Assembly (NCBI RefSeq): GCF_000716675.1
Contig: NZ_JNXT01000005.1
Location: 156,963-220,962 of the forward strand
DNA: 64,000 nucleotides
Direction: 5' to 3'
Source: Streptomyces alboflavus
Lineage (GTDB): Bacteria > Actinomycetota > Actinomycetes > Streptomycetales > Streptomycetaceae
The translations under genes were made by a program, and so were the position numbers. Within the stretch, counting starts at the first letter, position 1. Every line of letters starts with the position of its first letter. Of this stretch, positions 31,918 to 40,411 are shown piece after piece. Under the pieces are notes generated by a model that did not search any database, was not told where the DNA came from, and saw nothing but the letters and a program-made list of their open reading frames with translations.

Positions 31918-33525
31918 ATGCGAAGAAAACGTTCAGCGTATGTGGCGGCGGCAGTCACCGTCGCGGCCGCCGCCATCGTCGGCGGCCTGGCCGGGCTCGG
32001 GGTCGCCGACCCCCTGCCCGGCGGGCTCGGCCCCTGCAAGGGCGCGGCCTGCCCGGAGAACGGGTACCCGGAGGTGAACAACGGCCCCGTAGCGGGCCGG
32101 GACGAGAACATCAACGTCTTCGTCGGCGAGAACATGCTGGTGCGCGAGGCGGCCGCGGAGGCCGAGGGCAAGGTCGTCGTCCTCGGCGGCTTCGACATGA
32201 ACAAGCGCGCCGGGGCCTCGCAGATCTACAACGTGGGTGTCGCCGGTGTGGGCTCCCGGGTGCCGCCGCCCAACGGCTCGGACTTCCTGACGGTCGGCGA
32301 CGACCTGTCGGTCGCCACGGGCCAGCGGCTGCTCGCCGAGGAGGGCAGCGTCTCCGGAGTCGTACGGTACGGCGGGACCCTCACCGGCCGGGTCATCCCC
32401 GCGCCGGTGCAGGACGCCGGCGCCGCCGACAAGTACGCGATGCTGCCCGGCCAGCTGACCGAGGCCAGCCAGTGCTACGCGTACGAGAACGGCTCGCCCC
32501 GCGAGACCACCGGCACGGCGGTCAACAACGGCAGCGAGACCGTCTTCACCGGCGACGGCACCTCCGAGATCCAGGTCTTCAACGTGGACTTCGACATGGT
32601 CAGCCGCAGCGGCGGCGACCAGGGCATCTCGTTCCGGAACATCCCGGCCGACGCCACCGTGCTGGTCAACCTGGTCGGTGACGCCCGCACGGTGCGCACC
32701 TACAGCGGCCTGCTGTCCGGCGTCAGCCGCGAGAAGCTGCTGTGGAACGTGCCGGACGCCTCCTCGGTGCGGTTCGGGGGCAGCGGGCAGTTCCAGGGGA
32801 GCGTGCTCGTGGGATCGCCCGGCAGCTCGACGACGGTGACGCTGCCCGGCATGAACGGGCGCTTCTTCACGGTGGGTTCGCTGACCCACACCTCGCTGGC
32901 CGGGGGCGGCCAGGAGATCCACGCGTACCCGTTCACGGGCGATCTGCCGTCCTGCGAGGTCATGGGGCCGTCCCCGTCGCCGTCGGACAGCGACGGCCCG
33001 AGCCCGTCCCCCTCCGACAGTGACGGGCCGAGCCCGTCCCCGTCGGACAGCGACGGCCCCAGTCCTTCGCCGTCGGACAGTGACGGGCCGTCTCCGTCGC
33101 CGTCGGACAGCGACGGCCCGAGCCCGTCCCCCTCCGACAGTGACGGCCCGAGCCCGTCCCCGTCGGACAGTGATGGGCCGTCTCCCTCGCCGTCGGACAG
33201 TGACGGCCCCAGTCCGTCCCCCTCCGACAGTGACGGGCCGAGCCCTTCGCCGTCGGACAGTGACGGGCCGTCCCCCTCGCCGTCGGACAGTGACGGGCCC
33301 AGTCCCTCGCCGTCGGACAGCGACGGCCCGAGCCCGTCCCCGTCCGACACGGCCACGCACCCCCACCCGCACCCCAGCCCCAGCAAGACCGACGGCGAGA
33401 TGGCCCACACCGGCACCTCGTCCGGTGAGCTGGCGCTCGTGGGCGCGATCGCCGCGGCCCTCGTCGGCACCGGTGTCGGGTTCGTGGTGATGATCCGCCG
33501 CCGCGCCGAGGACCAGATGGACTGA
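31918..33525 (+). CDS. Choice-of-anchor A surface protein with Pro/Ser/Asp repeats
   Basis: 535 residues from the ATG at 31918. A signal peptide ([27 protein letters not shown]) leads into a choice-of-anchor A domain to about residue 345, with [11 protein letters not shown] and [21 protein letters not shown] strands. Then come 12 perfect copies of the 10-residue unit [10 protein letters not shown] (coded from 32965 to 33324) and a partial one. A His/Pro spacer, the motif MAHTG, a membrane helix ([22 protein letters not shown]) and a basic end follow. MAHTG stands where LAXTG would be expected, so it may be a poor or alternative substrate for a class E sortase. No clear ribosome-binding site is seen, and the upstream 50 bp are unusually AT-rich. 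Confidence 0.85.
   Translation: MRRKRSAYVAAAVTVAAAAIVGGLAGLGVADPLPGGLGPCKGAACPENGYPEVNNGPVAGRDENINVFVGENMLVREAAAEAEGKVVVLGGFDMNKRAGASQIYNVGVAGVGSRVPPPNGSDFLTVGDDLSVATGQRLLAEEGSVSGVVRYGGTLTGRVIPAPVQDAGAADKYAMLPGQLTEASQCYAYENGSPRETTGTAVNNGSETVFTGDGTSEIQVFNVDFDMVSRSGGDQGISFRNIPADATVLVNLVGDARTVRTYSGLLSGVSREKLLWNVPDASSVRFGGSGQFQGSVLVGSPGSSTTVTLPGMNGRFFTVGSLTHTSLAGGGQEIHAYPFTGDLPSCEVMGPSPSPSDSDGPSPSPSDSDGPSPSPSDSDGPSPSPSDSDGPSPSPSDSDGPSPSPSDSDGPSPSPSDSDGPSPSPSDSDGPSPSPSDSDGPSPSPSDSDGPSPSPSDSDGPSPSPSDSDGPSPSPSDTATHPHPHPSPSKTDGEMAHTGTSSGELALVGAIAAALVGTGVGFVVMIRRRAEDQMD
32965..33354. repeat. 30-bp coding repeat, 12 full copies plus one partial
   Basis: The unit is 30 bp and encodes [10 protein letters not shown]. 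It is repeated in frame from 32965 to 33324, then a thirteenth copy changes to [10 protein letters not shown] (33325-33354). Third bases vary between copies, so the copies are old but the protein sequence is kept. The array forms the extended stalk of the surface protein. Confidence 0.9.
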
Positions 33526-33549
33526 TCCGGACGGCTGACCGCTGACCGC

Positions 33550-33588
33550 GACGACCGCCCCGCGCCATGACGGCGCGGGGCGGTCGTC
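33550..33588. terminator. Bidirectional terminator
   Basis: A perfect 17-bp stem, GACGACCGCCCCGCGCC (33550-33566) with GGCGCGGGGCGGTCGTC (33572-33588), around a 5-nt loop. It lies between the convergent stop codons of the surface protein gene and the UPF0303 gene, so it can serve both. Confidence 0.85.
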
Positions 33589-33594
33589 GTCCGG

Positions 33595-34107
33595 TCAGGA
33601 CGCGGTGAAGCGCTCCAGAGCCGCCACCACCAGGGCGTGGTCCACGATCTGGGGGAGGCCCGAGACGACCACCGTGCCGATGACGCCGACGCCCTCGACG
33701 GCGATCGGGAACGCGCCGCCGTGCGCCGCGTACCGGTCGGGGTCGAGCCGCGAGGACTCCTCGAACGTCGTGCCCTTCGCGCGGTACCTGCTGCCCACCA
33801 GGTACGAGGAGCAGCCGTACCGCTCGACGACGCGGCGCTTGCGGTCGATCCACGCGTCGTTGTCGGGCGTCGAGCCGGGCAGCGCGGCGTGGAACAGCTG
33901 CTGGCCGCCGCGCCGGATGTCGATGGCGACCGGCGCCTCCCGCTCACGCGCCATCTCCACCAGGAGGGAGCCGAGCGCCCAGGCGTCGTCGTGCGTGAAG
34001 CGGGGGAGCGTCAGGCGCCGCTCCTGCTCCTCCAGTTCGGCGATGGAGGGGGCGGCGGGGGCGGCGGGGGCCTGAGCCGTCGCCGGTGTCGTGGGCCGCG
34101 TCGTCAC
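33595..34107 (-). CDS. UPF0303 / heme-degrading-domain-like protein
   Basis: 170 residues from a GTG at 34107 that overlaps the upstream stop as GTGA. After an Ala/Pro-rich start of about 20 residues come FTHDDAWALGSLLVEMA, PVAIDIRRGGQQLFHAALPGSTPDND, WIDRKRRVVERYG and HGGAFPIAVEGVGVIGTVVVSGLPQIVDHALVV. This is the UPF0303 (YBR137W/HbpS-like heme-degrading) fold of about 160 residues. Related Streptomyces HbpS proteins bind heme, but this one has no signal peptide, so it should be cytoplasmic. It is translationally coupled to the Gfo/Idh oxidoreductase gene upstream. Confidence 0.8.
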   Translation of the reverse strand: MTTRPTTPATAQAPAAPAAPSIAELEEQERRLTLPRFTHDDAWALGSLLVEMAREREAPVAIDIRRGGQQLFHAALPGSTPDNDAWIDRKRRVVERYGCSSYLVGSRYRAKGTTFEESSRLDPDRYAAHGGAFPIAVEGVGVIGTVVVSGLPQIVDHALVVAALERFTAS

Positions 34108-35186
34108 AGCGTCACCGCCACGCCCTCGCGGGCCGAGCGGCGCGCGGCCTCCAGGACGTCGAGGGTCGCGGCGGCCTGAAGCGCGGTGACCGGGTTGTCG
34201 CCCTCGCCGCGCAGCGCGGCGGCCACGGCGGCGTAGTACGCGGGGTAGTCGCCCGGCAGCGTGGGCTCGGGGCGGCCGCCGCCGGTCAGCGGGGACTCGC
34301 CCGAGCCGACCTTGCCCCACAGGGCCTCCGGCTCCACGCCCCACGGCTCCTCGTCCGTCGGCCGCCTGCCCTCGCGCAGCGCCGCCTCCTGCGGGTCGAG
34401 GCCGTACTTCACATAGCCCGCCGCCGAGCCGAGCACGCGGAAGCGCGGGCCGAGCTGGGCCGTCGTCGCGCTCACGTACAGGTGCGAGCGGACGCCGTTC
34501 GCGTGCGTCACGGCGATGAACGTGTCGTCGTCGGCCTGCGCGCCCGGGCGGCGCACGTCCGCCTCCGCGTACACCGCCGCCGCCGGGCCGAACAGGACCA
34601 GGGCCTGGTCGACCACATGGCTCCCCAGGTCGTACAGGAGACCGCCGATCTCCTCGGGGTCGCCGGACTCGCGCCAGCCGCCCTTGGGCTGCGGGCGCCA
34701 GCGCTCGAAGCGGGACTCGAAGCGCTGCACGTCGCCAAGATCGCCGTCGGCGAGCAGCTTGCGCAGGGTGCGGAAGTCGTTGTCCCAGCGGCGGTTCTGG
34801 AAGACCGAGAGCAGCAGGCCGCGCTCGTCCGCGAGGGCGGCCAGGTCGCGGGCCTCGGCCGCGGTGCCCGCGAGCGGCTTGTCCACGACGACCGGCAGGC
34901 CCGCCTTCAGCGCGGCGGTCGCGAGCGGTACGTGCGTCTTGTTCGGCGACGCCACGACGATCAGGTCGAGGTCGTCCGCGCGGTCCCACAGCTCGTCCGC
35001 GTCGACCGCGCAGCGCAGTTCCGCGCCGGACTCGGCGCGCGCCTGGGCCTGCCGCTCGGCGTTCGACGTGACCACCGTGTCCAGGGTCAGGCCCTCGGTC
35101 GCGGCGATCAGGGGGGCGTGGAAGACGGAGCCCGCGAGGCCGTAGCCGATCAGGCCGACGCGGAGGTCGTTCGTGCCTTGAGTCAT
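34104..35186 (-). CDS. Gfo/Idh/MocA-family NAD(P)-dependent oxidoreductase
   Basis: 360 residues from the ATG at 35186; the frame opens 12 codons earlier inside the operator. The N-terminal Rossmann fold shows LRVGLIGYGLAGSVFHAPLI, then LDLIVVASPNKTHVPLA and AGLPVVVDKPLA, whose Lys-Pro is the conserved catalytic EKP-like motif. The C-terminal domain contains GGLLYDLGSHVVDQAL, where Asp and His usually complete the catalytic set. Family members oxidise sugars, inositols or related polyols. The ROK repressor next door, with a perfect operator between them, also points to sugar metabolism. The substrate is unknown. Confidence 0.9.
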   Translation of the reverse strand: MTQGTNDLRVGLIGYGLAGSVFHAPLIAATEGLTLDTVVTSNAERQAQARAESGAELRCAVDADELWDRADDLDLIVVASPNKTHVPLATAALKAGLPVVVDKPLAGTAAEARDLAALADERGLLLSVFQNRRWDNDFRTLRKLLADGDLGDVQRFESRFERWRPQPKGGWRESGDPEEIGGLLYDLGSHVVDQALVLFGPAAAVYAEADVRRPGAQADDDTFIAVTHANGVRSHLYVSATTAQLGPRFRVLGSAAGYVKYGLDPQEAALREGRRPTDEEPWGVEPEALWGKVGSGESPLTGGGRPEPTLPGDYPAYYAAVAAALRGEGDNPVTALQAAATLDVLEAARRSAREGVAVTL

Positions 35187-35193
35187 GCCCTCT

Positions 35194-35218
35194 ACTTTGG
35201 CAACGGTGTTGCCAAAGT
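35194..35218. promoter_or_regulatory. ROK-type operator, perfect inverted repeat
   Basis: ACTTTGGCAAC (35194-35204) and GTTGCCAAAGT (35208-35218) form a perfect 11-bp inverted repeat around GGT. It is 8 bp from the start of the oxidoreductase gene and 25 bp from the start of the ROK gene. Length, symmetry and place fit a ROK operator controlling both divergent genes. Confidence 0.8.
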
Positions 35219-35242
35219 GCAAGCGGGGGCGACAATGGGGGT

Positions 35243-36460
35243 GTGAACAGCGAGAAGAGGCCGGGGGCCGGGGTGAATCTGCCGGGGCTGCGTGGGCACA
35301 ACGCGGCGCTGGTGCTCGATCTGCTGCGGGGCGCCGGGGGTGGTGGGGTCGGGCGGCTCGAGCTTGCCGAGCGGACGGGGCTCACGCCGCAGGCCGTCAG
35401 CAAGATTGTCGCTCGGCTGCGGGGGGAGGGGTTGGTGGCCGAAGCCGGGCGGCGGGCCTCCACCGGGGGGAAGCCCCAGACGTTGCTTCGGCTTGTTCCT
35501 GGGGCGGGGTACGCCGTGGGGGTGCAGCTTGAGCGGGACGCTCTGGTGGCCGTGCTGGTCGACCTGACCGGGGTTGTTATCGGGGAGCGGCGGGCCGCTG
35601 TGGACTTCTCGGACGGGGTCGACTCCGTCGTGGAGGTTGCTGTGGGTGCGGTGAGCGCGCTGGTCGGGACGGCTTCGGCTGGCGTGGAAGCAGGGGCACC
35701 CCGCACCGGGGGCTGTGCCCACCCGTTCCGCCCTGCGGAACGATTGCCCACAGCGCTAGAAGGATCGGCCGCGGCGGCTGGCGTACTCGGGGTGGGGCTT
35801 GCTCTGCCCGGGCCCCTCGACCACGCCTCCGGGGTGTTGCACCGCGTCACCGGGTTTCCCGAGTGGGACGGCTATCCGTTGCGGGAGGTGCTCGCCGAGC
35901 GGCTCGGGCTGCCCGTCGCGGTGGACAAGGACACCAACGCCGCCGCGCTCGGGCTCGCCCTTGCCGGGGTCGCCGAGTCGTTCGCCTACCTGCATCTGGG
36001 GACCGGGCTCGGGGCGGGGCTCGTCCTTGGCGGCGGGGTGTACCGGGGGGCGCGGACCGGGGCCGGGGAGTTCGGGCACCAGGTGGTGCGGATGGACGGG
36101 CCGCTCTGCGAGTGCGGGGCGCGGGGGTGCGTCGAGGCGTTGTGTCTGGCCGCCGTCGCGCGCGGTGACCTCGACGAGGCGGCCCGCGCGCTCGGCACCG
36201 CCGCGGGCAACCTGGTCGCGCTGCTCGACATCGACCTGGTGCTGCTCGGCGGGCGGACCGTCGGCGCCGCCGAGGAGTTGTTCGTACGGGGTGTCGGCGC
36301 CGTCGTCGCGGAGCGGGCCCGGCGCGAGGGGGCCGGGGCGGCCGTCGGCGTGCGGGTCGCGCCCGGGGGTGAACGGGGTGTCGCGGAGGGCGCCGCGCAG
36401 TTGGTCCTCGCCCCGCTCTTCGGCCGGGCGAGCGCCGCATTTCCCGCCAATCGGACTTGA
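35243..36460 (+). CDS. ROK-family transcriptional repressor
   Basis: 405 residues from the GTG at 35243. A winged HTH (about residues 15-75: LELAERTGLTPQAVSKIVARLRGEGLV) is followed by a ROK sugar-kinase-like domain. It includes VDKDTNAAALGLALAG, HLGTGLGAGLVLGGGVYRG, GEFGHQVVRMDG and the zinc signature CECGARGCVEALC. Residues of about 157-171 (bases 35711-35754) come from a dispersed repeat inserted in frame, which adds a loop not seen in other ROK proteins. ROK repressors release DNA when they bind a sugar. It is divergent from the Gfo/Idh gene across a perfect operator. Confidence 0.88.
   Translation: MNSEKRPGAGVNLPGLRGHNAALVLDLLRGAGGGGVGRLELAERTGLTPQAVSKIVARLRGEGLVAEAGRRASTGGKPQTLLRLVPGAGYAVGVQLERDALVAVLVDLTGVVIGERRAAVDFSDGVDSVVEVAVGAVSALVGTASAGVEAGAPRTGGCAHPFRPAERLPTALEGSAAAAGVLGVGLALPGPLDHASGVLHRVTGFPEWDGYPLREVLAERLGLPVAVDKDTNAAALGLALAGVAESFAYLHLGTGLGAGLVLGGGVYRGARTGAGEFGHQVVRMDGPLCECGARGCVEALCLAAVARGDLDEAARALGTAAGNLVALLDIDLVLLGGRTVGAAEELFVRGVGAVVAERARREGAGAAVGVRVAPGGERGVAEGAAQLVLAPLFGRASAAFPANRT
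35711..35754. repeat. Dispersed repeat element inside a coding gene, copy 1
   Basis: The 44 bp begin GGCTGTGCCCACCC and end ATTGCCCACAGC, with near-symmetrical ends (GCTGTGCCCA versus GCTGTGGGCA). The same ends occur at 41500-41582. Here it is in frame within the ROK gene. Such elements are scattered through Streptomyces genomes, usually between genes. Confidence 0.7.
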
Positions 36461-36668
36461 CGAAGAATCGGCTGTTAGGGGGGAATCGGCCAGCCGAACG
36501 GGTCGCCGACGGCGGTGGGGCGAGTGCGGGGTCGCGCGCGCGTGGCAGGGTCTGGGCCGCGACCCGTTGCCGTCCGGCCGCTCCCGGGCGTCTCAACGAG
36601 TGCTGTTCCGCCGTCAGTTCGGCCGTCCCCGGCGCTCCCCGCGCCCCGGCCGCCAGCAAGGGCTCCCC

Positions 36669-37421
36669 ATGCGACTTCGCAGTTCTCTCACGGCAGGCGT
36701 CGCCGCCGCCGTCGCCCTCGTGCCCGCCGGGGCCGAGGCGGCGGCCGCCGCCGGTGACCCGTCGCGCGAGGGCGGCCCGGGCGCGCTGCGGCCCACCTGC
36801 GCGAAGGGCGCCGGGGACGGGTTCCCGATCAGTACCCGCATCAGCGGCGGCCCCGCCACGTACGAGCGCGGCGGCGGCTTTCGCAGCTGGTCCCTGGAGC
36901 TGACCAACACCACGGACGACACCTGCGGAAACGTCCATCCGGTCGTCGTGCTCGTGGACGCCGCCAAGGCCCTGAAGCCCCGTCATGTCCAGTTGGAGTT
37001 CGACGACGGGGCGCGGCGGTGGCCGGTGCGGTTCGAGCGGACGGACCGGGACGAGACCGTCGGCGTCCTCGGCGGCGGGACCGGCGGAGCCGACGCGAGC
37101 CCCGGCTTCACCCTCGCCCCCGGCGGCACCCGCACCGTCGGCCTCCGGCTCGCCTTCACCTCCGACGCCGTGCCCGGCGGCGTCGTGGCGAGCGCCGCCG
37201 TCGTGCGGCGCCGCGACGACGACGGAGACTGGGTGGGCGCCTCCAACGACTACGCGTTCGACATCGTCGGGGCGGGCGGTCCCGCCGCCCAGGCCCCCGG
37301 CGAACTCGCGAAGACCGGCCCGGGGTACCTGCCCGGGCTCGGGGTCACCGCCGCCGCACTCCTCCTCGGCGGCGTGGCCCTTGTGGTGGGATCTCGGCGC
37401 CTTCGGGCCAGAGGGAGCTGA
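36669..37421 (+). CDS. Secreted protein with LAKTG sorting signal
   Basis: 250 residues from the ATG at 36669; the frame opens earlier but inside the ROK gene. A signal peptide (RLRSSLTAGVAAAVALVPAGAEAAAAAG) precedes an immunoglobulin-like beta domain with one Cys pair (CAKG, CGNV). The features FRSWSLELTNTTDD, VQLEFDDGARRW and TRTVGLRLAFTSDAVPG follow. The C-terminus is ELAKTG, a hydrophobic helix (LGVTAAALLLGGVALVVG) and RRLRARGS, a full LAXTG cell-wall sorting signal for class E sortase. It is probably anchored to peptidoglycan by the sortase at 24838 or its kin. The function of the exposed domain is unknown. Confidence 0.75.
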   Translation: MRLRSSLTAGVAAAVALVPAGAEAAAAAGDPSREGGPGALRPTCAKGAGDGFPISTRISGGPATYERGGGFRSWSLELTNTTDDTCGNVHPVVVLVDAAKALKPRHVQLEFDDGARRWPVRFERTDRDETVGVLGGGTGGADASPGFTLAPGGTRTVGLRLAFTSDAVPGGVVASAAVVRRRDDDGDWVGASNDYAFDIVGAGGPAAQAPGELAKTGPGYLPGLGVTAAALLLGGVALVVGSRRLRARGS

Positions 37422-37599
37422 CACAGCCGTCCCACCGACCGCGGAAAGGCCGCGTCCGTGCCGCCCCAGCCGAAGCACCACTCGGCGGCACGGGCCCGGC
37501 CTTCTCCGTGTCCCGCCCCGCCGCGCCCGCACGCGTCCCACCACCCGCCGAGAGGCCCGCCCCCACCCCTCACCCCCCGCGACGTGCGAACATCTGCCC

Positions 37600-38388
37600 G
37601 TGGACAAGCCCAACGCCGCCCCGCCCGACCACCTGCGCGACCAGGCTCCCGGAGCCCCGATCCGCTCCGGCATCCCCGAGCACGGCCGCATCCCGAAGTA
37701 CTACGCCGTCAAGGCCCGCATCGCGGAGCTGATCGACGACCTCGGCGACGGACGGACCCTGCCCACGGAGCGGGACCTCGCCGAGCGGTACGAGGTCGCG
37801 CGCGAGACGGTCCGGCAGGCCCTGCGCGAACTGCTCCTGGAGGGCCGCCTGCGCCGCCAGGGCCGCGGCACCGTCGTCGCCGGGCCCAAGCTGGAACAGC
37901 CCCTGTCGCTCGCCAGCTACACCGAGGGTGTCCGCCGCCAGGGCCGCACCCCCGGACGTACCCTCATCTCGCTCGACCGCTTCGCGTGCCCGGCCGCGCT
38001 CGCCACCGACATAGGGCTCCCGGTCGGCGAGCCCGTGTGGCACATGGAGCGGGTGCTGCTCGCGGACGAGGAGCGGGTGGGCCTGGAGTCCACGTACGTG
38101 TCCGTGGAGCGGGTGCCGCGCCTCGACCGGGACTTCGAGCCCGACTCGTCCTTCTACGCCTACCTGCGCGAACGCCTCGGCATCTCCTTCGGCGACGCCG
38201 ACGAACGCATCGAGACGGTGCTCGCCACGCCCCGCGAGGCGCTGCTCATCGGGACTCCGCCCGCGCTGCCCATGCTCCTGATCCACCGCGTCTCGCGCGA
38301 CACCGGGGGTCGGCCCCTGGAACGCGTGCGCACCCTCTACCGCGGCGACCGCTTCTCCTTCACGACGCACCTGGCCAGCGAGGGCTGA
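37600..38388 (+). CDS. GntR/UTRA-family regulator of the phosphonate-type cluster
   Basis: 262 residues from a GTG at 37600. No strong ribosome-binding site precedes it, so it may be leaderless. A GntR winged HTH lies at about residues 32-98 (YYAVKARIAELIDDLGDGRTLPTERDL, YEVARETVRQALREL, LRRQGRGTVV). The UTRA effector domain follows (WHMERVLLADEERVGLESTYVSVERVP, LLIHRVSRDTGGRPLERVRTLYRGDRFSF). It belongs to the HutC/PhnF branch, whose members bind TGGTCTAGACCA-like operators. A GGTCTAGTCC site lies 75 bp downstream of the stop, before the cluster it is likely to control. Confidence 0.87.
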   Translation: MDKPNAAPPDHLRDQAPGAPIRSGIPEHGRIPKYYAVKARIAELIDDLGDGRTLPTERDLAERYEVARETVRQALRELLLEGRLRRQGRGTVVAGPKLEQPLSLASYTEGVRRQGRTPGRTLISLDRFACPAALATDIGLPVGEPVWHMERVLLADEERVGLESTYVSVERVPRLDRDFEPDSSFYAYLRERLGISFGDADERIETVLATPREALLIGTPPALPMLLIHRVSRDTGGRPLERVRTLYRGDRFSFTTHLASEG

Positions 38389-38460
38389 ACTCGCCCGGCC
38401 CGCAAGACGGTCGCCCCTCTTCCGGTGCGTCCGTCGACCCCTCATGATTACGGAACGATA

Positions 38461-38476
38461 ACGGGTCTAGTCCAAG
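38461..38476. promoter_or_regulatory. HutC/PhnF-type operator candidate
   Basis: GGTCTAGTCC (38464-38473) matches nine of ten bases of GGTCTAGACC, the core bound by HutC-subfamily GntR repressors such as DasR and PhnF. It sits between the GntR gene and the first gene of the phosphonate-type cluster. Confidence 0.5.
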
Positions 38477-38549
38477 CTTGATGGGCCGTTCACCGTCCCG
38501 TTGCCAACCGGCCCCCGTCGGGTCACCCGTCGACAGGAGCGTTGCCGTC

Positions 38550-39671
38550 GTGAGAGTCATCGTCGTAGGAGCCGGCGTGGTGGGAACCATGCACGCCTGG
38601 CACGCAGTGGAGCGCGGCCACGAGGTCGTACAGATCGAGCGCGAGAGCGAGGCCCGCGGGGCGTCGCTCCGCAACTTCGGGCAGATATGGGTCAGCGGCC
38701 GCGCGGGCGGCGAGGAGCTGGACACGGCGCTGCGCGCCCGTGAGCTGTGGGAGGACATCGGCGCCCGGGTGCCGGGCCTGGGCTTCCGCGCCATCGGCTC
38801 GCTGACCCTGGTGCGGGGCGAGCGCGAGCGGGCCGTCGCCGAGGCCGCCCTCGCCCGCCCGGACGCGGCGGCCCGCGGCTACAAGCTGCTCGGTGCCGAC
38901 GAGGCCCGTGCGCTCAACCCGGCGCTTCGCGGTGAGTTCACCGGCGCGCTGTGGTGCGAGCGGGATGCCGCCGTCGAGCCCCGGACCGCCCAACTGCGGC
39001 TGCGGGAAGCCCTGCTGGCATCGCCGAACTACACGTTCCTGCCGGGCCGCGAGGTCCGCGAGGTCGTCGGCGTCGGCTCGGTGCGCGACGACCACGGCGA
39101 GGTGCACACCGGCGACGCCGTGGTCCTGTGCACCGGCGCCTGGCTCGGCGGCCTCGTGCGCGAGCTCGCCCCCGAGCTGCCGGTGCGCCGCGTCCGCCTC
39201 CAGATGATGCAGACCGACCCGCTCGGCGAGCCGCTCACCACCTCGGTCGCCGACGCCGACAGCTTCCGCTACTACCCGGCGTACAAGTCGCCGGAGCTGG
39301 ACGCCCTCAACGCCGGGCAGGCCCAGGCGCCGACCGCCGCCGCCCACAAGATGCAGCTGCTCATGGTGCAGCGCGCCGACGGCGGCCTGACCATCGGCGA
39401 CACCCACGAGTACGAACACCCCTTCGCCTTCGACACCCTCGAAGACCCCTACGACCACCTCACCGAGGTCGTCGAGGGTTTCCTGGGGCGCCCGCTGCCG
39501 AAGATCAGGCGGCGCTGGGCCGGGGTGTACGCGCAGTGCGTCGACACCAGCCGGGTCGTCCACCGCGAGCAGGTGCGGGACGGCGTGTGGCTGGTCACCG
39601 GGCCCGGCGGGCGCGGCATGACCTGCTCGCCCGCCATCGCCGAGAAGACCGCCGACGAGCTGGGATGGTGA
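38550..39671 (+). CDS. FAD-dependent oxidoreductase (TIGR03364-type, phosphonate cluster)
   Basis: 373 residues from a GTG at 38550, with CAGGAG about 10 nt upstream. The FAD-binding Rossmann motif is VIVVGAGVVGTMHAWHAVERGH (residues 3-24), and an Arg-Asn-Phe-Gly segment (SLRNFGQIWVSG) replaces the usual second dinucleotide contact. Later, PAYKSPELDALN, GLTIGDTHEYEHPFAF and VTGPGGRGMTCSPAIAEKTA match the DAO-like oxidase fold. TIGR03364 proteins are coded beside 2-aminoethylphosphonate genes and are thought to oxidise the amino-phosphonate. The gene ends in a 7-bp overlap with the HAD gene. Confidence 0.82.
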   Translation: MRVIVVGAGVVGTMHAWHAVERGHEVVQIERESEARGASLRNFGQIWVSGRAGGEELDTALRARELWEDIGARVPGLGFRAIGSLTLVRGERERAVAEAALARPDAAARGYKLLGADEARALNPALRGEFTGALWCERDAAVEPRTAQLRLREALLASPNYTFLPGREVREVVGVGSVRDDHGEVHTGDAVVLCTGAWLGGLVRELAPELPVRRVRLQMMQTDPLGEPLTTSVADADSFRYYPAYKSPELDALNAGQAQAPTAAAHKMQLLMVQRADGGLTIGDTHEYEHPFAFDTLEDPYDHLTEVVEGFLGRPLPKIRRRWAGVYAQCVDTSRVVHREQVRDGVWLVTGPGGRGMTCSPAIAEKTADELGW

Positions 39672-40411
39672 CGGAAGTGACCGAAGTGACCAAAGTGACT
39701 GAAGTGACCGAAGCGATCGCGTACGAGAACGTCCGACTTGTGGTGCTCGACATGGCGGGGACCACCGTCGCCGACGGGGGCCTGGTCGAGCAGGCCTTCG
39801 CCGCCGCCGCGCGCGAACTCGGCGTCGAGGAGGGCTCCGCCGACCACGCCGCGAAACTGGAGTACGTCCGCGCCACCATGGGCGAGTCGAAGATCTCCGT
39901 CTTCCGGCACCTGTTCGGCGACGAGGCCCGCGCCCAGCAGGCGAACGTGGCCTTCGAGAAGGCGTACGGGCAGCTCGTGGACGGCGGCCGCATCGCCCCG
40001 GTCCCCGGGGCCCGCGAGGCCGTCGAGGAGCTGCGCGCCGACGGCCTGACCGTCGTCCTCAGCACCGGCTTCGCCCGCGTCACCCAGGACGCCATCCTCG
40101 ACGCCCTCGGCTGGCGCGACCTCGTCGCCCTCACCCTCTGCCCCGCCGACGCGGGCGGTCGCGGGCGGCCCTACCCCGACATGGTGCTCGCCGCGTTCCT
40201 GCGCACCGGTGCCGCCGCCGACGTCCGCCAGATCGCCGTCGCCGGTGACACCGCGTACGACATGCGCAGCGGCGTGCGGTCCGGCGCCGGGGTCGTCGCC
40301 GGGGTGCTCACCGGCGCCCACGACGCGGCGGCCCTCACCGACGCCGGAGCCACCCACGTGCTCGGCTCCGTCGCCGAACTGCCCGCGCTGCTGCGGGCCT
40401 CCGGCCGATGA
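39665..40411 (+). CDS. Phosphonatase-like HAD hydrolase (TIGR03351-type)
   Basis: 248 residues from the ATG at 39665; the GTG at 39668, overlapping the upstream stop, is equally possible. Residues 2-17 are a Val-Thr-Glu repeat (coded by GTGACCGAA-like units). HAD motif I is VLDMAGTTVAD, in which D-x-AGTT resembles phosphonatase. The cap contains ESKISVFRHLF, where Lys could play the Schiff-base role of phosphonatase. Motif II/III is LSTGFARVTQDAILDALGW and GRPYPDM, and motif IV is VAGDTAYDMRSG. It probably cleaves a carbon-phosphorus compound such as phosphonoacetaldehyde. It overlaps both the FAD gene and the ATPase gene. Confidence 0.82.
   Translation: MVTEVTEVTKVTEVTEAIAYENVRLVVLDMAGTTVADGGLVEQAFAAAARELGVEEGSADHAAKLEYVRATMGESKISVFRHLFGDEARAQQANVAFEKAYGQLVDGGRIAPVPGAREAVEELRADGLTVVLSTGFARVTQDAILDALGWRDLVALTLCPADAGGRGRPYPDMVLAAFLRTGAAADVRQIAVAGDTAYDMRSGVRSGAGVVAGVLTGAHDAAALTDAGATHVLGSVAELPALLRASGR

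Noticed and set aside
32965..33354. Possible CRISPR or minisatellite array with a 30-bp period
   Set aside because: It is in frame in a surface protein and encodes [10 protein letters not shown] throughout; third bases vary as in coding DNA.
31933..33408. Long minus-strand open frame of 491 residues across the surface protein gene
   Set aside because: It mirrors the repeat region and is Arg/Gly/Val-rich without any domain; an antisense shadow of a GC-rich gene.
36669..37421. Longer form of the LAKTG protein starting at 35799
   Set aside because: That frame crosses the ROK gene and its stop; a signal peptide begins exactly at the ATG at 36669.
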